Positions 7,363 to 15,762 of a stretch of 64,000 nucleotides of DNA are shown here, one piece after another. This DNA is from Luteibacter jiangsuensis. Its GTDB lineage: Bacteria; Pseudomonadota; Gammaproteobacteria; Xanthomonadales; Rhodanobacteraceae. The notes under the pieces were generated by a model, which worked only from the letters and a program-made list of their open reading frames with translations, did not search any database and was not told the origin of the DNA. The DNA is taken from positions 310,001-374,000 of the forward strand of contig NZ_JAAQQR010000002.1 of NCBI RefSeq assembly GCF_011742555.1, given 5' to 3'. Each line of letters starts with the position of its first letter. The first letter of the stretch is position 1. Position numbers and translations under genes: made by a program.

Positions 7363-8748
7363 TCAGGGTGGCGGCAGCTTCACGCTGAAGCGTGCGCCGC
7401 CAAGCTCCTCGGAGCGGTCCACATGCAGTTCGCCCTGGTACGCCTTGATGATGTCCTGGACGATGGAGAGGCCGATGCCGTGCCCTTGCACGCGCTCGTC
7501 GCCGCGCACGCCGCGCTGAAGGATCTTCTCGATCTTGTCGTCGGGAATGCCGGGGCCATCGTCTTCCACCACGAGTTCCAGGCCACTGCGGCCGCGCATC
7601 TTTCCGAGCGAGCGCGCGGAGAGCAACACGCGGTGCGACGCCCACTTGAAGGCGTTCTCCACCAGGTTACCCATGAGTTCGAGCAGGTCGCCCTGCTCGC
7701 CGGGGAAGGTGACGCCGTCCTCGATCTCGAATTCGCACAGCACGTTCTTTGCCGCGTAGACCTTCTCCAGGCTCTGCACCAAGTCTTCCGCGTGGCCGGC
7801 AATCGGTTCCACCGAAGCGATGGTGCGGCGCCCCGACGTCGCAGCGCGTGAGAGCTGGTAGGCCACGATCTCGTCCATCCGGCGCACCTGGTCGAGGATG
7901 TCGCCGCGCAGTTTTTCGGCGTCGCCCCCCGACTCCAGCTGCGAGCGGACTACGGCCAGTGGCGTTTTCAGGCTGTGCGCAAGATCGGCCAGTGTGTCGC
8001 GGTAGCGCGTGCGCTGCTCGCGCTCGCTGTCGATGAAGGCGTTGAGCCGCCGTGTCAGCACCGTCAACTCGACCGGGTAAGGTCCGTCGAGGTGGTCGCG
8101 CGTGCCGCGCTCGATGTGTGCGAGGTCGCTGGACACGCGGCGTAGCGGCAGCAGACTCCAACGCAGCAGGAATAGCTGCAGCAGCATGAGCATCATGCCG
8201 AGCATCGCCAGCCACAGGAACTGCGTGCGCCGGTAGGTGGCCACCTGCCGCTCGAACTGGTCTTCGGTTTGCGCCACCGCGAAGGTCAGCGGCACGCTGC
8301 GCTTCTCCGTGCTGTCGAGCGACACGCCGTAACTGAAGACATACAGCTTGCCGCTACGTGTCTCCACCGGCTCGAACGCCGTTTCGCCCGGCGACAGCAT
8401 GCGTACGAAATCGAAGTCGCGACCCAGTGCCGAAGAGGATTCCCAGCGAAAACCGTCGTTGCCGACGATGATGGCGTACAGGCCGGAACCCGGTCGCGAG
8501 AAATCGGGATTCGGCTGGCTGTCCGGCGTGGTGACCTTGCCGGCACGCGTGATGTCGGTACCGGTGATGTAGGCGATGGCGTAGTTATGCAGCCGGTCGT
8601 GCATCGCCGACAGCTCGGATGCGTAGTTCGCCTTGTTCTGCGCGAGGCCGGTCAGGCCGAGGAAAGCGGCCAGCGCGAAGCCCGTCGCGAGGGCCGCACG
8701 CGCGGCCAGCGAGAGGGGCCGGCGTCGGATCGATGAAGCGTTGTCCAT
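7363..8748 (-). CDS. PhoQ-like sensor histidine kinase
   Basis: 461 residues. Layout: N-terminal membrane segment (about 15-35), periplasmic sensor (about 36-178), second span (about 179-200), HAMP-like linker, HisKA with DLAHSLKTPLAV (phospho-acceptor about His258), then an ATPase domain with N box LVENAFKWA, G1 EDDGPGIPDD and G2 GHGIGLSIV. The HSLKTPL variant is typical of PhoQ-like kinases. It is the last gene of the PepSY-PhoP-PhoQ operon, 53 bases after the regulator. In PhoPQ systems the signals are low divalent cations, antimicrobial peptides or acid; the actual signal here is not visible. It converges with mtfA, with 10 bases between the stops. Confidence 0.9.
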   Translation of the reverse strand: MDNASSIRRRPLSLAARAALATGFALAAFLGLTGLAQNKANYASELSAMHDRLHNYAIAYITGTDITRAGKVTTPDSQPNPDFSRPGSGLYAIIVGNDGFRWESSSALGRDFDFVRMLSPGETAFEPVETRSGKLYVFSYGVSLDSTEKRSVPLTFAVAQTEDQFERQVATYRRTQFLWLAMLGMMLMLLQLFLLRWSLLPLRRVSSDLAHIERGTRDHLDGPYPVELTVLTRRLNAFIDSEREQRTRYRDTLADLAHSLKTPLAVVRSQLESGGDAEKLRGDILDQVRRMDEIVAYQLSRAATSGRRTIASVEPIAGHAEDLVQSLEKVYAAKNVLCEFEIEDGVTFPGEQGDLLELMGNLVENAFKWASHRVLLSARSLGKMRGRSGLELVVEDDGPGIPDDKIEKILQRGVRGDERVQGHGIGLSIVQDIIKAYQGELHVDRSEELGGARFSVKLPPP

Positions 8749-8801
8749 GCTTCGAGCTTACCTCGGGACGGCGCGCCCAAAGGCGACGCCGCCCGCGGGA
8801 A

Positions 8802-9494
8802 TCAGTCTTCGTCTGCTTCGTTGCGCGGGATGGCGAAACGATAGCCGCGGCCGCGCACGGTTTCGATGGGCTTCAAGGTGCTTTCCGGATCGAGCTTGCG
8901 GCGCAGGCGCCCGATGAAGACCTCCAGCACATTCGAATCGCGGTCGAAGTCCTGCTGGTAGATGTGCTCGGTGAGGTCGGCCTTCGAGACCAGCTCGCCC
9001 GCATGCAGCATCAAGTATTCCAGCACCTTGTACTCGTAGCTGGTGAGGTCGACCTGGCGGCCTTCCACGGTGACCGTCTGCGCCGTGGTGTCGAGCTTGA
9101 TGGGGCCGCACGCCAGCACCGGCTTCGACCAGCCGCTGGCACGACGCACCAGCGCGTTGATGCGCGCCAGCAGTTCTTCGACGTGGAAGGGCTTCACCAG
9201 GTAGTCGTCGGCGCCGTATTTCAGGCCCTCGACCTTGTCCTGCCAGCTGCCGCGCGCGGTCAGGATCAGGATGGGATAACGCTGGCCGTGTTCGCGCAGC
9301 GCCTTCACCAGGTCCATGCCGGACAGCTTGGGCAGGCCCAGGTCGATGATCGCGAGGTCGAACGGCACCTCGCGCCCCAGGTAGAGGCCTTCTTCGCCAT
9401 CCTGGGCGGCATCGACGGCGAAACCGTCGCGCTTCAGGCGCGCGGCGAGGGTCTCGCGCAGCGGGGCCTCGTCCTCTACGAGCAGGATTCGCAT
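8802..9494 (-). CDS. PhoP-like OmpR-family response regulator
   Basis: 230 residues. The receiver domain (1-118) has the acidic pair ED at 8-9, phospho-acceptor Asp51 (LAIIDLGLP), a conserved Thr in LILTARG and Lys in YLVKPF. The winged-helix DNA-binding domain (about 130-225) includes LTSYEYKVLEYLM, LTEHIYQQD and VFIGRLRRKL. The ATG at 9494 is preferred over a TTG three bases upstream, because MRILLVEDE is the family start and overlaps the upstream TGA as TGATG. Partner kinase is the next gene. Likely regulates envelope genes, by analogy with PhoP. Confidence 0.92.
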   Translation of the reverse strand: MRILLVEDEAPLRETLAARLKRDGFAVDAAQDGEEGLYLGREVPFDLAIIDLGLPKLSGMDLVKALREHGQRYPILILTARGSWQDKVEGLKYGADDYLVKPFHVEELLARINALVRRASGWSKPVLACGPIKLDTTAQTVTVEGRQVDLTSYEYKVLEYLMLHAGELVSKADLTEHIYQQDFDRDSNVLEVFIGRLRRKLDPESTLKPIETVRGRGYRFAIPRNEADED

Positions 9495-9781
9495 CAATGT
9501 TTCTCCTTGTTGTCCCCGGCACTGGCGTCCAGGGGCTTGGCGGTTTCGGTTCGGATGGGCACCACCTTGACGTGACCGTCCAGGGTGAGGACCTTGACCC
9601 GGTATTCGGTGATGCGGCCGCGCTCGACGAGCCGCGTGTCCGCCGACAGCACTTTCCCCCCGGTATCCTTCTGGACCTTGCTCACCGCCTGCTCGAGCGA
9701 CATCGACTGATAGGCCGAAGCCGCCGCAGGCAGGGCGAGACAGAGCGCGGCGAAAAATAGCGGACGAAACGTGATTTTCAT
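9494..9781 (-). CDS. Periplasmic PepSY-domain protein, first gene of the PhoPQ-like operon
   Basis: 95 residues. A signal peptide (about 1-23, ending AASA) is followed by one PepSY-like unit: SLEQAVSKVQKDTGGKVLSA, then a beta-rich stretch RITEYRVKVLTLDGHVKVVPI. PepSY modules in other proteins act as inhibitors of peptidases or as small periplasmic sensors. It is coupled to the response regulator by a TGATG overlap, so all three genes form one operon. By position it may modulate the sensor kinase in the periplasm; that role is inference. Confidence 0.85.
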   Translation of the reverse strand: MKITFRPLFFAALCLALPAAASAYQSMSLEQAVSKVQKDTGGKVLSADTRLVERGRITEYRVKVLTLDGHVKVVPIRTETAKPLDASAGDNKEKH

Positions 9782-9952
9782 GTGGGGCGCGGAGAAGCCG
9801 GGGCGAGCGATTCGGCCGATCATGCCCAGCGGCGCCCCGCCCGAAGCTGAACGAAACCCGGGTCGGAGCCCGTCGGGCCCGATGCCCGGGCCTCGAATAC
9901 CCTCGCCAGGAGGCCAGGACGCGCTCCGCCCCGGCATATCGGGGCCGATCGA

Positions 9953-10459
9953 TCAGGGCATTCGCTCGAAAAGCGTCATCGGCTTGTCCCGATAGGTCAC
10001 CTGTTCGAACGGGCGATAGCCGAGCCGCTCACCCAGGCGCACCGAGGGGACGTTCTCGGGATCGATGAGGCAGACGGTCCGCCCCGTGCCCCGCTGCCCG
10101 AAAAACCATTCGTGCGCGGCCGACAAGGCCTCCGTGCCGTAGCCCTTGCCGTGCGCCGTGCTCGCCAGCGCCCAGGCACCCTCCGGGTAGTCGTCGAAGC
10201 GCGCACCGAGCCCACGGCGGAATTGCGCCAGCCCGCCTTCACCCACGAAGCGCCCGCCTTCCTTTTCCCGCACCGTGAAAAGCCCATAGCCGAACGACGT
10301 CCAATGGCCCACGTTGCGCAGCAGCCGGATCCAGGTGTCTTCCTCCGAAGCGACGCCACCGATGAAGTGCATGACCTTCGGGTCGCTTCTCATCGCCTGG
10401 CAATCTTCGAAGTCCGAGATGGCGCTCGGGGTGAGGATCAGGCGCTCGGTCACGATCAT
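9953..10459 (-). CDS. GNAT-family acetyltransferase (RimJ/RimL-like)
   Basis: 168 residues. Acetyl-CoA dependent N-acetyltransferase fold of the RimJ/RimL type: N-terminal TERLILTPS, central FTVREKEGGRFVGEGGL, and the acetyl-CoA pyrophosphate loop HGKGYGTEAL, then ENVPSVRLGERLGYRP. Substrate unknown; relatives acetylate ribosomal protein N-termini, polyamines or small molecules. It stands alone, with dusA ending upstream on the same strand 29 bases away. Confidence 0.88.
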   Translation of the reverse strand: MIVTERLILTPSAISDFEDCQAMRSDPKVMHFIGGVASEEDTWIRLLRNVGHWTSFGYGLFTVREKEGGRFVGEGGLAQFRRGLGARFDDYPEGAWALASTAHGKGYGTEALSAAHEWFFGQRGTGRTVCLIDPENVPSVRLGERLGYRPFEQVTYRDKPMTLFERMP

Positions 10460-10488
10460 GCGGTGCTTGGCTCCTTGGAACGGGATGG

Positions 10489-11469
10489 TCAGGCAGCGTG
10501 GCGGAAGGCGGACAATGCGCTCTCGATCAGGCGCCAGTCCGCGCCCGGCAGATGGGCGCCTTCCGAGAGATGGCGGCGGAAGCCGCGCGCTCCGGGCTCG
10601 CCCTGGTAAAGGCCGAGGATATGCCGGGTGATGTGCTTCAGCTGCGTGCCGCGGGCCAGTTCCGCGTCGATGTAGATACGCATCCGTTCGAGCACGTCGG
10701 CGCGCTCGGGTAGCGGAGTGCCGTAGAGGTCGGCTTCGATGCGCGCCAACACGTAGGGATCGTGATACGCCGCCCTGCCCAGCATCACCCCGTCCACCTG
10801 GGCGAGGTGTTCGCTCACGGCGTCGACCGTGGTGATGCCGCCATTGATGACGACGGTCAGTTCGGGAAATTCGCGCTTCAGCCGGTACACGCGCTGGTAA
10901 TCGAGCGGCGGGATCTCACGGTTTTCCTTCGGGCTCAAGCCCTCGAGCCACGCCTTTCGCGCGTGGACCACGAGGATACGCACACCGGCTTCCAGCATCG
11001 TGGTGGTGAATCGCTGCAGGTCGGCGTATTCGTCCTGGTCGTCCACGCCGATGCGGCATTTCACGGTCACCGGCACCTCGACGGCATCCGCCATGGCGCG
11101 GACGCACTCGCCCACCAGATCCGGCTCGCGCATGAGGCACGCACCGAACTTGCCCGACTGGACCCGATCCGAGGGGCAGCCCACATTGAGGTTGATCTCG
11201 TCGTAACCGGCCTGCGCCCCCAGCACGGCCGCCTTCGACAGTTCGACGGGATCGCTGCCCCCGAGCTGGAGGGCCACGGGATGCTCCTCGTGGCTATGTT
11301 CCAGCAGCCGCAACTGGCTGCCGCGCACCAGCGCCGCGCTGGTCACCATTTCGGTGTAGAGCCGGGCATGGGGCGACAGCAGCCGGTGGAAATACCGGCA
11401 GTGACGGTCCGTCCAGTCCATCATGGGGGCGACGGTGAGGCGGAAGGCTGAGGGGTCAATGGATTGCAT
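10489..11469 (-). CDS. dusA: tRNA-dihydrouridine(20/20a) synthase
   Basis: 326 residues. FMN enzyme that reduces uridine to dihydrouridine at positions 20/20a of the D loop of tRNA, using NADPH. The N-terminal TIM barrel begins with the family signature APMMDWTDRHCR; the catalytic cysteine lies in INLNVGCPSDRV; the FMN phosphate site is in VINGGI and MLGRAAYHDP. The C-terminal helical RNA-binding domain (about 245-326) has HITRHILGLYQG. The DusA subgroup is supported by MDWTDRH. Start at the ATG before QSIDPSAFRLTVAPM. Confidence 0.95.
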   Translation of the reverse strand: MQSIDPSAFRLTVAPMMDWTDRHCRYFHRLLSPHARLYTEMVTSAALVRGSQLRLLEHSHEEHPVALQLGGSDPVELSKAAVLGAQAGYDEINLNVGCPSDRVQSGKFGACLMREPDLVGECVRAMADAVEVPVTVKCRIGVDDQDEYADLQRFTTTMLEAGVRILVVHARKAWLEGLSPKENREIPPLDYQRVYRLKREFPELTVVINGGITTVDAVSEHLAQVDGVMLGRAAYHDPYVLARIEADLYGTPLPERADVLERMRIYIDAELARGTQLKHITRHILGLYQGEPGARGFRRHLSEGAHLPGADWRLIESALSAFRHAA

Positions 11470-11624
11470 AGGGGCATTTTAGCAATCCGACCCAGGCTGC
11501 GCCCGCTGCATCAGGACTTTCAACCGATACTCCGGCGCCAAAAGTTAAGCCACATGACGCCGGGCACAGTGATGGAGCTGCCGAGTCGTTACGACCAGCA
11601 TGCGCAGGCATTATTAATCCAGAC

Positions 11625-12881
11625 TCACCGGTCAGGGTCGATGACAGCCGTCATCAACATAGTCTCGCTCAGAGGTGCACCCAGCGCCCGCGCGCGTTTC
11701 TCCCAGCCGCGCACCGCCGCGCGCACCTGATCGGCCACCGCGCCTACGGCCTTCTTGGGGAGACGGTAGTAGTCGGCCGTGGCCAGCAGCAGGCTCGAAT
11801 CTGGTGAAGGATCCCGGTCGTCGATCGCGAGCACGTGATGATCTTTGTCGGAGTTCGGGTTCACATCGAATGCCGGCGACAGTTGCCAGCCATCGCCCGC
11901 CCGCATGAAGCCGTGATTACGCAGGTGATCGTCGCGGTTGCCTATCAAGATGTTGAAAAGGACTCGGCGGAACAGCTGCTCAAGGTCGCGTGCAATCTGC
12001 GTGGAGGTGCCGCACGTCTCGATGATCTGCACGAGCTCCAGGTAGCTGTGGCCCTCGCTCTCGGTGGCGTCCAGTTGGGTCATGGCCGACGAGAACATGC
12101 GGCGCGAGTTCGGGGTGCGATCGAAGCGCTGCACTGCGTAGGTGTGACCTCGGTCCGAGAGCCGCATCAGCCGTGCCTCGGGCATGTCGATGCCCGCGTC
12201 GAGTGAGAGCTGGTAGGTGAGAAACTCCCACAATCCCACGTCGACGCGGTCATCGTTCGACGGGAACTTGGCGAGCCACAGCTGTCCAGCTTTGTCGCGG
12301 AAACTGGCTTTTGGCCGGGCGCCGCCGAGTGAAGCGCCGGGCGCCACGATCTGCTTTATCCAGCGGACCATCTCGTCGGACAGGTCGGCATCGCCGCGCT
12401 CCACTTCCGCGGCGATACCTTCGAGCTGGCGCAGTTCGGTGATCGGCGGGGCGCTGAGTGTGCGGTCGTCCACGTAACGCGCGGACTCCGGATCCACCAG
12501 ACGCAGCGCTCCCATGCGAGACTCGTCATTGACTCCCACCAGGTAGTCCCACGCACGCAGGTTGCGTGCTTTGCGCCTCTCTTCACGTGCTTCGATTGCC
12601 TCGCGACGATCCATCAGGCGCTTGCCCCAGCGATCAGGGGAGCAGTCCTGAAAAGCACCCGACAGTTCGCTGGCGCCAGTCCGCGCATACTGCGGACCTG
12701 CGCCAAAGTAGAGTTCGTGATCCAAAGGGAACCCCGCCACCGACCCGGCACCGGCCAGCCATTTGGGGTCGTACTCGAAGCTGATCGTCTCCCCCGTCCT
12801 GCTTGCCGTCTTTGACAGGTGCCCAACAAAGGCAGAGCCGCCGAGAGACTCATCGTCGATCCAGACTGCAAGACGGTTCAC
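11625..12881 (-). CDS. hipA: HipA-family serine/threonine kinase toxin
   Basis: 418 residues, close to E. coli HipA (440). HipA kinases phosphorylate aminoacyl-tRNA synthetases such as GltX, halting translation and raising persistence. The N-terminal subdomain (about 1-105) with LSGAFQDCSPDRWGKRLM is followed by the kinase core: GARPKASF (nucleotide-binding loop), YAVQRFDR, the catalytic loop NILIGNRDDHLRNHGF and metal-binding SPAFDVNP. All these look intact, so it is probably active. It starts at a GTG overlapping the hipB stop (GTGA, 12878-12881), so toxin synthesis is coupled to antitoxin synthesis. Target in this organism not known. Confidence 0.92.
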   Translation of the reverse strand: MNRLAVWIDDESLGGSAFVGHLSKTASRTGETISFEYDPKWLAGAGSVAGFPLDHELYFGAGPQYARTGASELSGAFQDCSPDRWGKRLMDRREAIEAREERRKARNLRAWDYLVGVNDESRMGALRLVDPESARYVDDRTLSAPPITELRQLEGIAAEVERGDADLSDEMVRWIKQIVAPGASLGGARPKASFRDKAGQLWLAKFPSNDDRVDVGLWEFLTYQLSLDAGIDMPEARLMRLSDRGHTYAVQRFDRTPNSRRMFSSAMTQLDATESEGHSYLELVQIIETCGTSTQIARDLEQLFRRVLFNILIGNRDDHLRNHGFMRAGDGWQLSPAFDVNPNSDKDHHVLAIDDRDPSPDSSLLLATADYYRLPKKAVGAVADQVRAAVRGWEKRARALGAPLSETMLMTAVIDPDR

Positions 12882-13303
12882 GGCTTGGGCTTCCGCGGTC
12901 GTGGCGGCCTCGGCGGCACCGACGGCGTGGGGAGCAAGGGGACCACCGGCGGCGTCTGGGCGACGGGCGGCGGCAGCGGCGTGGAAGTGGTCCGCGTGCG
13001 GGGCGAGGCATTGGTGCGCCGGAGTGCATTGTCCTGCAGCTCGCGACCGAGGGTGTCCTGCGCGGCTATCAGGTCGATGTCGCCGGCCAGGCCGAGCACA
13101 GTCAGCGCTCGCAGAACGGTTGCCAGACTGGTCGACGGATCGCCTTTCTCAAGCTTGGCGATGGTCGGGACACTGACTCCCACGCGCTCCGCCATCACCT
13201 CCTGGGTCATCGAGCGACGCATCCGGGCAACGCGCAGCCGCTGACCCAGCGCCTCGATCTGGCGCTGTACGCGGGGGTGGGTCGGAGGAGTCCGTTTCGC
13301 CAT
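12878..13303 (-). CDS. hipB: HipB-like XRE antitoxin with proline-rich tail
   Basis: 141 residues. The XRE/Cro helix-turn-helix occupies about 15-70 (LRVARMRRSMTQEVMAERVGVSVPTIAKLE), followed by the HipB-like ATVLRALTVLGLAGDIDLI. It should bind and neutralise HipA and repress the operon. Unusual: about 45 C-terminal residues form a Pro/Arg/Lys/Thr-rich tail (for example PPRPPRPRKPKP) absent from the 88-residue E. coli HipB. No Shine-Dalgarno is visible upstream of the ATG, which abuts a 43-bp palindrome. The HipB C-terminal tail is known to matter for Lon turnover in E. coli; whether this tail does the same is inference. Confidence 0.9.
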   Translation of the reverse strand: MAKRTPPTHPRVQRQIEALGQRLRVARMRRSMTQEVMAERVGVSVPTIAKLEKGDPSTSLATVLRALTVLGLAGDIDLIAAQDTLGRELQDNALRRTNASPRTRTTSTPLPPPVAQTPPVVPLLPTPSVPPRPPRPRKPKP

Positions 13304-13305
13304 AC

Positions 13306-13348
13306 AAAATTAAGTTACATTTTCTGGCCGGAAATGCAAGTTAATTTT
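13306..13348. promoter_or_regulatory. hipBA operator/promoter: 17-bp inverted repeat, possible leaderless start
   Basis: AAAATTAAGTTACATTT (13306-13322) and AAATGCAAGTTAATTTT (13332-13348) are inverted repeats with 2 mismatches and a 9-bp spacer, ending two bases before the hipB ATG. Read on the minus strand, TTGCAT (-35-like), 16 bp, TAACTT (-10-like) and 8 bp lead straight to the A of the ATG. Each arm therefore covers one promoter hexamer. This fits autorepression by HipB dimers and suggests a leaderless hipB mRNA. The transcription start is predicted, not shown. Confidence 0.75.
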
Positions 13349-13374
13349 TGATTCTATGGCTTTTCCGGTTCAGG

Positions 13375-14664
13375 TTATCGTGTGGGCGCTGCCGGCGGCA
13401 GCGGCTGCATATCCAACCACGCATGCAGTTCCCTGCGCGGCATTGGCTGCGCGAACAGATAGCCCTGGAAGTGGTCGCAGCCGAGGCCGATCAGCAGTTC
13501 GCGCTGGTCGGGCGTCTCCACGCCTTCGGCCAGGGCGCTCAAGCCCATCACCTGCGATATCTCGATGATCTTGCCGAGAAGCCGCTGCGCGCTCTCTTGC
13601 CTTGTCGCCTCGATCAGGAAGTGCCGATCGATCTTCAGCTTGCGAACCGGAAGCGTGCGCAGCGTCGCCAGGGAGGAGTAACCCGTTCCGAAGTCGTCGA
13701 GCGCCCAGGAAACGCCGGTGGATTCCAGTGCTTCCATCCGCTCGATCACCATCGCGGTACCGGCAGCCAGCGCGGACTCCGTGAGCTCGAACTCGAGCAA
13801 GGTCGGATCGATGCCTGCCTCACGGATGATCGAAGACACCGAAGAGACCAACGAATCATCCAACAGCTGCACCGGACTGATGTTCACCGCCAGGCGCAGT
13901 GCCTGTGTCCGCGGGTCGGACGACCAGTGCTTCAGGGTCTGACAGGCTTGGCGAAGAACCTCCAAGCCGATCTCGCTGATCAGGGTGCTTTCCTCCGCCA
14001 GGTCGATGAAGGCATCGGGGGTCAACAATTCGCCGGACGGACGCCGCCAGCGAATGAGCGCTTCCGCACCACTGACGATGCCGCTGTAGCGTACCTGTGG
14101 CTGGTAGTGGACCTCGATCTCCCCGTTGCGAACGGCCCGACCCAATTCGCGTTCCATCCGCAGGCGCTTTCCGCTATCGATGCGGTAAATAGCGAATATC
14201 CCAGCCAGGAGAAGCATCGACGTCGCCGCATTCAACCTCACGCCCCAGGCGCGCACCTCGAGCGGCGGCGAGGCGTGGGGAGCAAACGGATCCAGCGCGC
14301 CCACCGCGAAGGCGGTAAAAGCACCAAGGCAAACCAGCGGAAAGATCAACGAGCCATAGCGCTCGCGCGGCTCGAACGTGAAAGCCGCACCCGCGGCGAG
14401 CGGCAGCAGAAACAGATGGACCGATCGTGGCACCCAGGCGATGGGTGCGTCGATCCACGCGATGGAACAGATGACGGCGAGAATGCCGTGCGCAACGAGA
14501 AGGAGCGATGAGCCGTTGCTTCGCTTGCTGCGATGAAGGGCGAGCACGCCAACAGCCGTCAGCCCGACGAAGACCACCGACAGTTCGTAGCGCCCGAAGT
14601 AGATGTAGCAGAGCGTCCACGCTAGCCCCAGCCCTATGCAGGCCACGCCAGTCAGCTTCAGCAT
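13375..14664 (-). CDS. Membrane-bound EAL-domain c-di-GMP phosphodiesterase
   Basis: 429 residues. About six hydrophobic segments fill residues 1-180, an integral membrane sensor resembling MASE-type domains. A short linker and a C-terminal EAL domain (about 190-420) follow. Residues needed for phosphodiesterase activity appear intact: GAEALIRW, NISPVQL, FELTES, DDFGTGYSS, KIDR, AEGVET and the Gln in LFAQPM. No GGDEF domain precedes it. It should hydrolyse c-di-GMP to pGpG at the inner membrane. I chose the ATG at 14664, which has AGAAGG 8-10 bases upstream; a 31-residue polar extension to 14757 is possible but lacks membrane character. It lies convergent to nothing and just upstream of hipB on the same strand. 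Confidence 0.88.
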   Translation of the reverse strand: MLKLTGVACIGLGLAWTLCYIYFGRYELSVVFVGLTAVGVLALHRSKRSNGSSLLLVAHGILAVICSIAWIDAPIAWVPRSVHLFLLPLAAGAAFTFEPRERYGSLIFPLVCLGAFTAFAVGALDPFAPHASPPLEVRAWGVRLNAATSMLLLAGIFAIYRIDSGKRLRMERELGRAVRNGEIEVHYQPQVRYSGIVSGAEALIRWRRPSGELLTPDAFIDLAEESTLISEIGLEVLRQACQTLKHWSSDPRTQALRLAVNISPVQLLDDSLVSSVSSIIREAGIDPTLLEFELTESALAAGTAMVIERMEALESTGVSWALDDFGTGYSSLATLRTLPVRKLKIDRHFLIEATRQESAQRLLGKIIEISQVMGLSALAEGVETPDQRELLIGLGCDHFQGYLFAQPMPRRELHAWLDMQPLPPAAPTR

Positions 14665-14874
14665 GACCGACACCTTCTCTCTTCGCCGTCCACTCTGCGA
14701 TCGCATCCGAAGCGGATGCGAGTCTGCCGTCGCGGCACCCCCTGTCCGTCTCATCATTCGTTGAAGCGCCCCCTGCCACGAATCGGATCGGTCGTGCCTT
14801 GCACGAACGTAAAGCCATTATCCAAACGTGTGCATTGTGCGCCTCCGTGCCCCGAAGCGGTTAGGGACGCAGCG

Positions 14875-14895
14875 TGCCCCGGCGAAGCCGGGGCA
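14875..14895 (-). terminator. Hairpin downstream of the secreted protein gene
   Basis: TGCCCCGGC-GAA-GCCGGGGCA is a perfect 9-bp stem with a 3-base loop, 8 bases past the stop of the gene at 14904-15668. There is no T tract after it, so it is either a weak terminator or an mRNA-stabilising hairpin. Confidence 0.45.
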
Positions 14896-14903
14896 GGTCA
14901 GGA

Positions 14904-15668
14904 TCAATGCTGGTGCCCTTGCGCCGGCGTACCGTCCGCCCATGTCGAGGTGCCCACGAGGAACACGAGGATGGGCGGCAGGCCGCGCATCTGCGAGGGG
15001 TCCTTGGCAAACATGAACCAGTATGGGCTCGCCATCACCGGGGAACCCTCGAGGTTGGCGCCCCATTCGCCGGGGTTCCTGGCCAGAGTGTCGAACATGA
15101 GGTGAGGCATGTTGTGCTCGCCCTCGTCGGTCAGGTACGACGACTTCGACATCATGTAATCCATGGCGCCGGGCTCCGGCTGCGGCAATTGCTTCCTTGC
15201 GTAAGCCTCCCTCACGGCTGCCAGCATGTCTTCCTTCGAGCGCCCGGCCATCGCCAGCCGTGCGCGCAGCTGGAAGATCGGAACGATGGCGCGGGCGGCC
15301 TGTGGATTCATGCAGTCCGCGGCCAGGATCTTGGGGTTCCAGAATTCCGGCCAGTCGAAAGGTCCGGTCCAGCTCCTGCCCACGACGCAGACGAATCCAT
15401 TCTTGCCCTCAACCGCCGTTTCATACCCCTTGCGCCCCAGCACGAGGACGGTGGCGTCGCCCGAGACGGAGGCCGGTGCCGCACTTCGCGCCAGGGCGAT
15501 TTCTGCGTCGCGGCTCTTCATCAAATATTGCTCGGCGGGGGCCATCTTCGGGTACGCCGAAGCGGCGTCGGGCTTCGGCGCATCCTGCGCCGCGGCTGGG
15601 TGTAGCAGCACAGCGAACGCGAACAGCGCGAGCACGGCGATCATGGTCGAGCGGGCCGAGTGTTCCAT
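14904..15668 (-). CDS. Secreted protein of unknown function
   Basis: 254 residues. An N-terminal hydrophobic segment ending HPAAAQ (about residue 28) looks like a signal peptide. The mature protein has no motif I can assign; notable stretches are VVGRSWTGPFDWPEFWNPKI with nearby cysteines (two in total), and a His-rich C-terminus (PAQGHQH). The ATG at 15668 has AGGAGA 8 bases upstream. It follows the LysR regulator gene on the same strand with a 94-base gap and may be its target or just a neighbour. I recognise relatives only as hypothetical proteins of proteobacteria. Confidence 0.65.
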   Translation of the reverse strand: MEHSARSTMIAVLALFAFAVLLHPAAAQDAPKPDAASAYPKMAPAEQYLMKSRDAEIALARSAAPASVSGDATVLVLGRKGYETAVEGKNGFVCVVGRSWTGPFDWPEFWNPKILAADCMNPQAARAIVPIFQLRARLAMAGRSKEDMLAAVREAYARKQLPQPEPGAMDYMMSKSSYLTDEGEHNMPHLMFDTLARNPGEWGANLEGSPVMASPYWFMFAKDPSQMRGLPPILVFLVGTSTWADGTPAQGHQH

Positions 15669-15762
15669 CGGGGCGTCTCCTGAAAGGGGTTGTCGGGCGG
15701 GCGCAGTGCCCGCCTTGACCAGACGTCGAACGAGCGGGACCGTTTTCGACACGTTCGCGCTC

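Noticed and set aside
11525-11640. A possible insertion-sequence remnant between dusA and hipA
   Set aside because: A short open frame here has no recognisable transposase motif and no terminal inverted repeats; I cannot support it.
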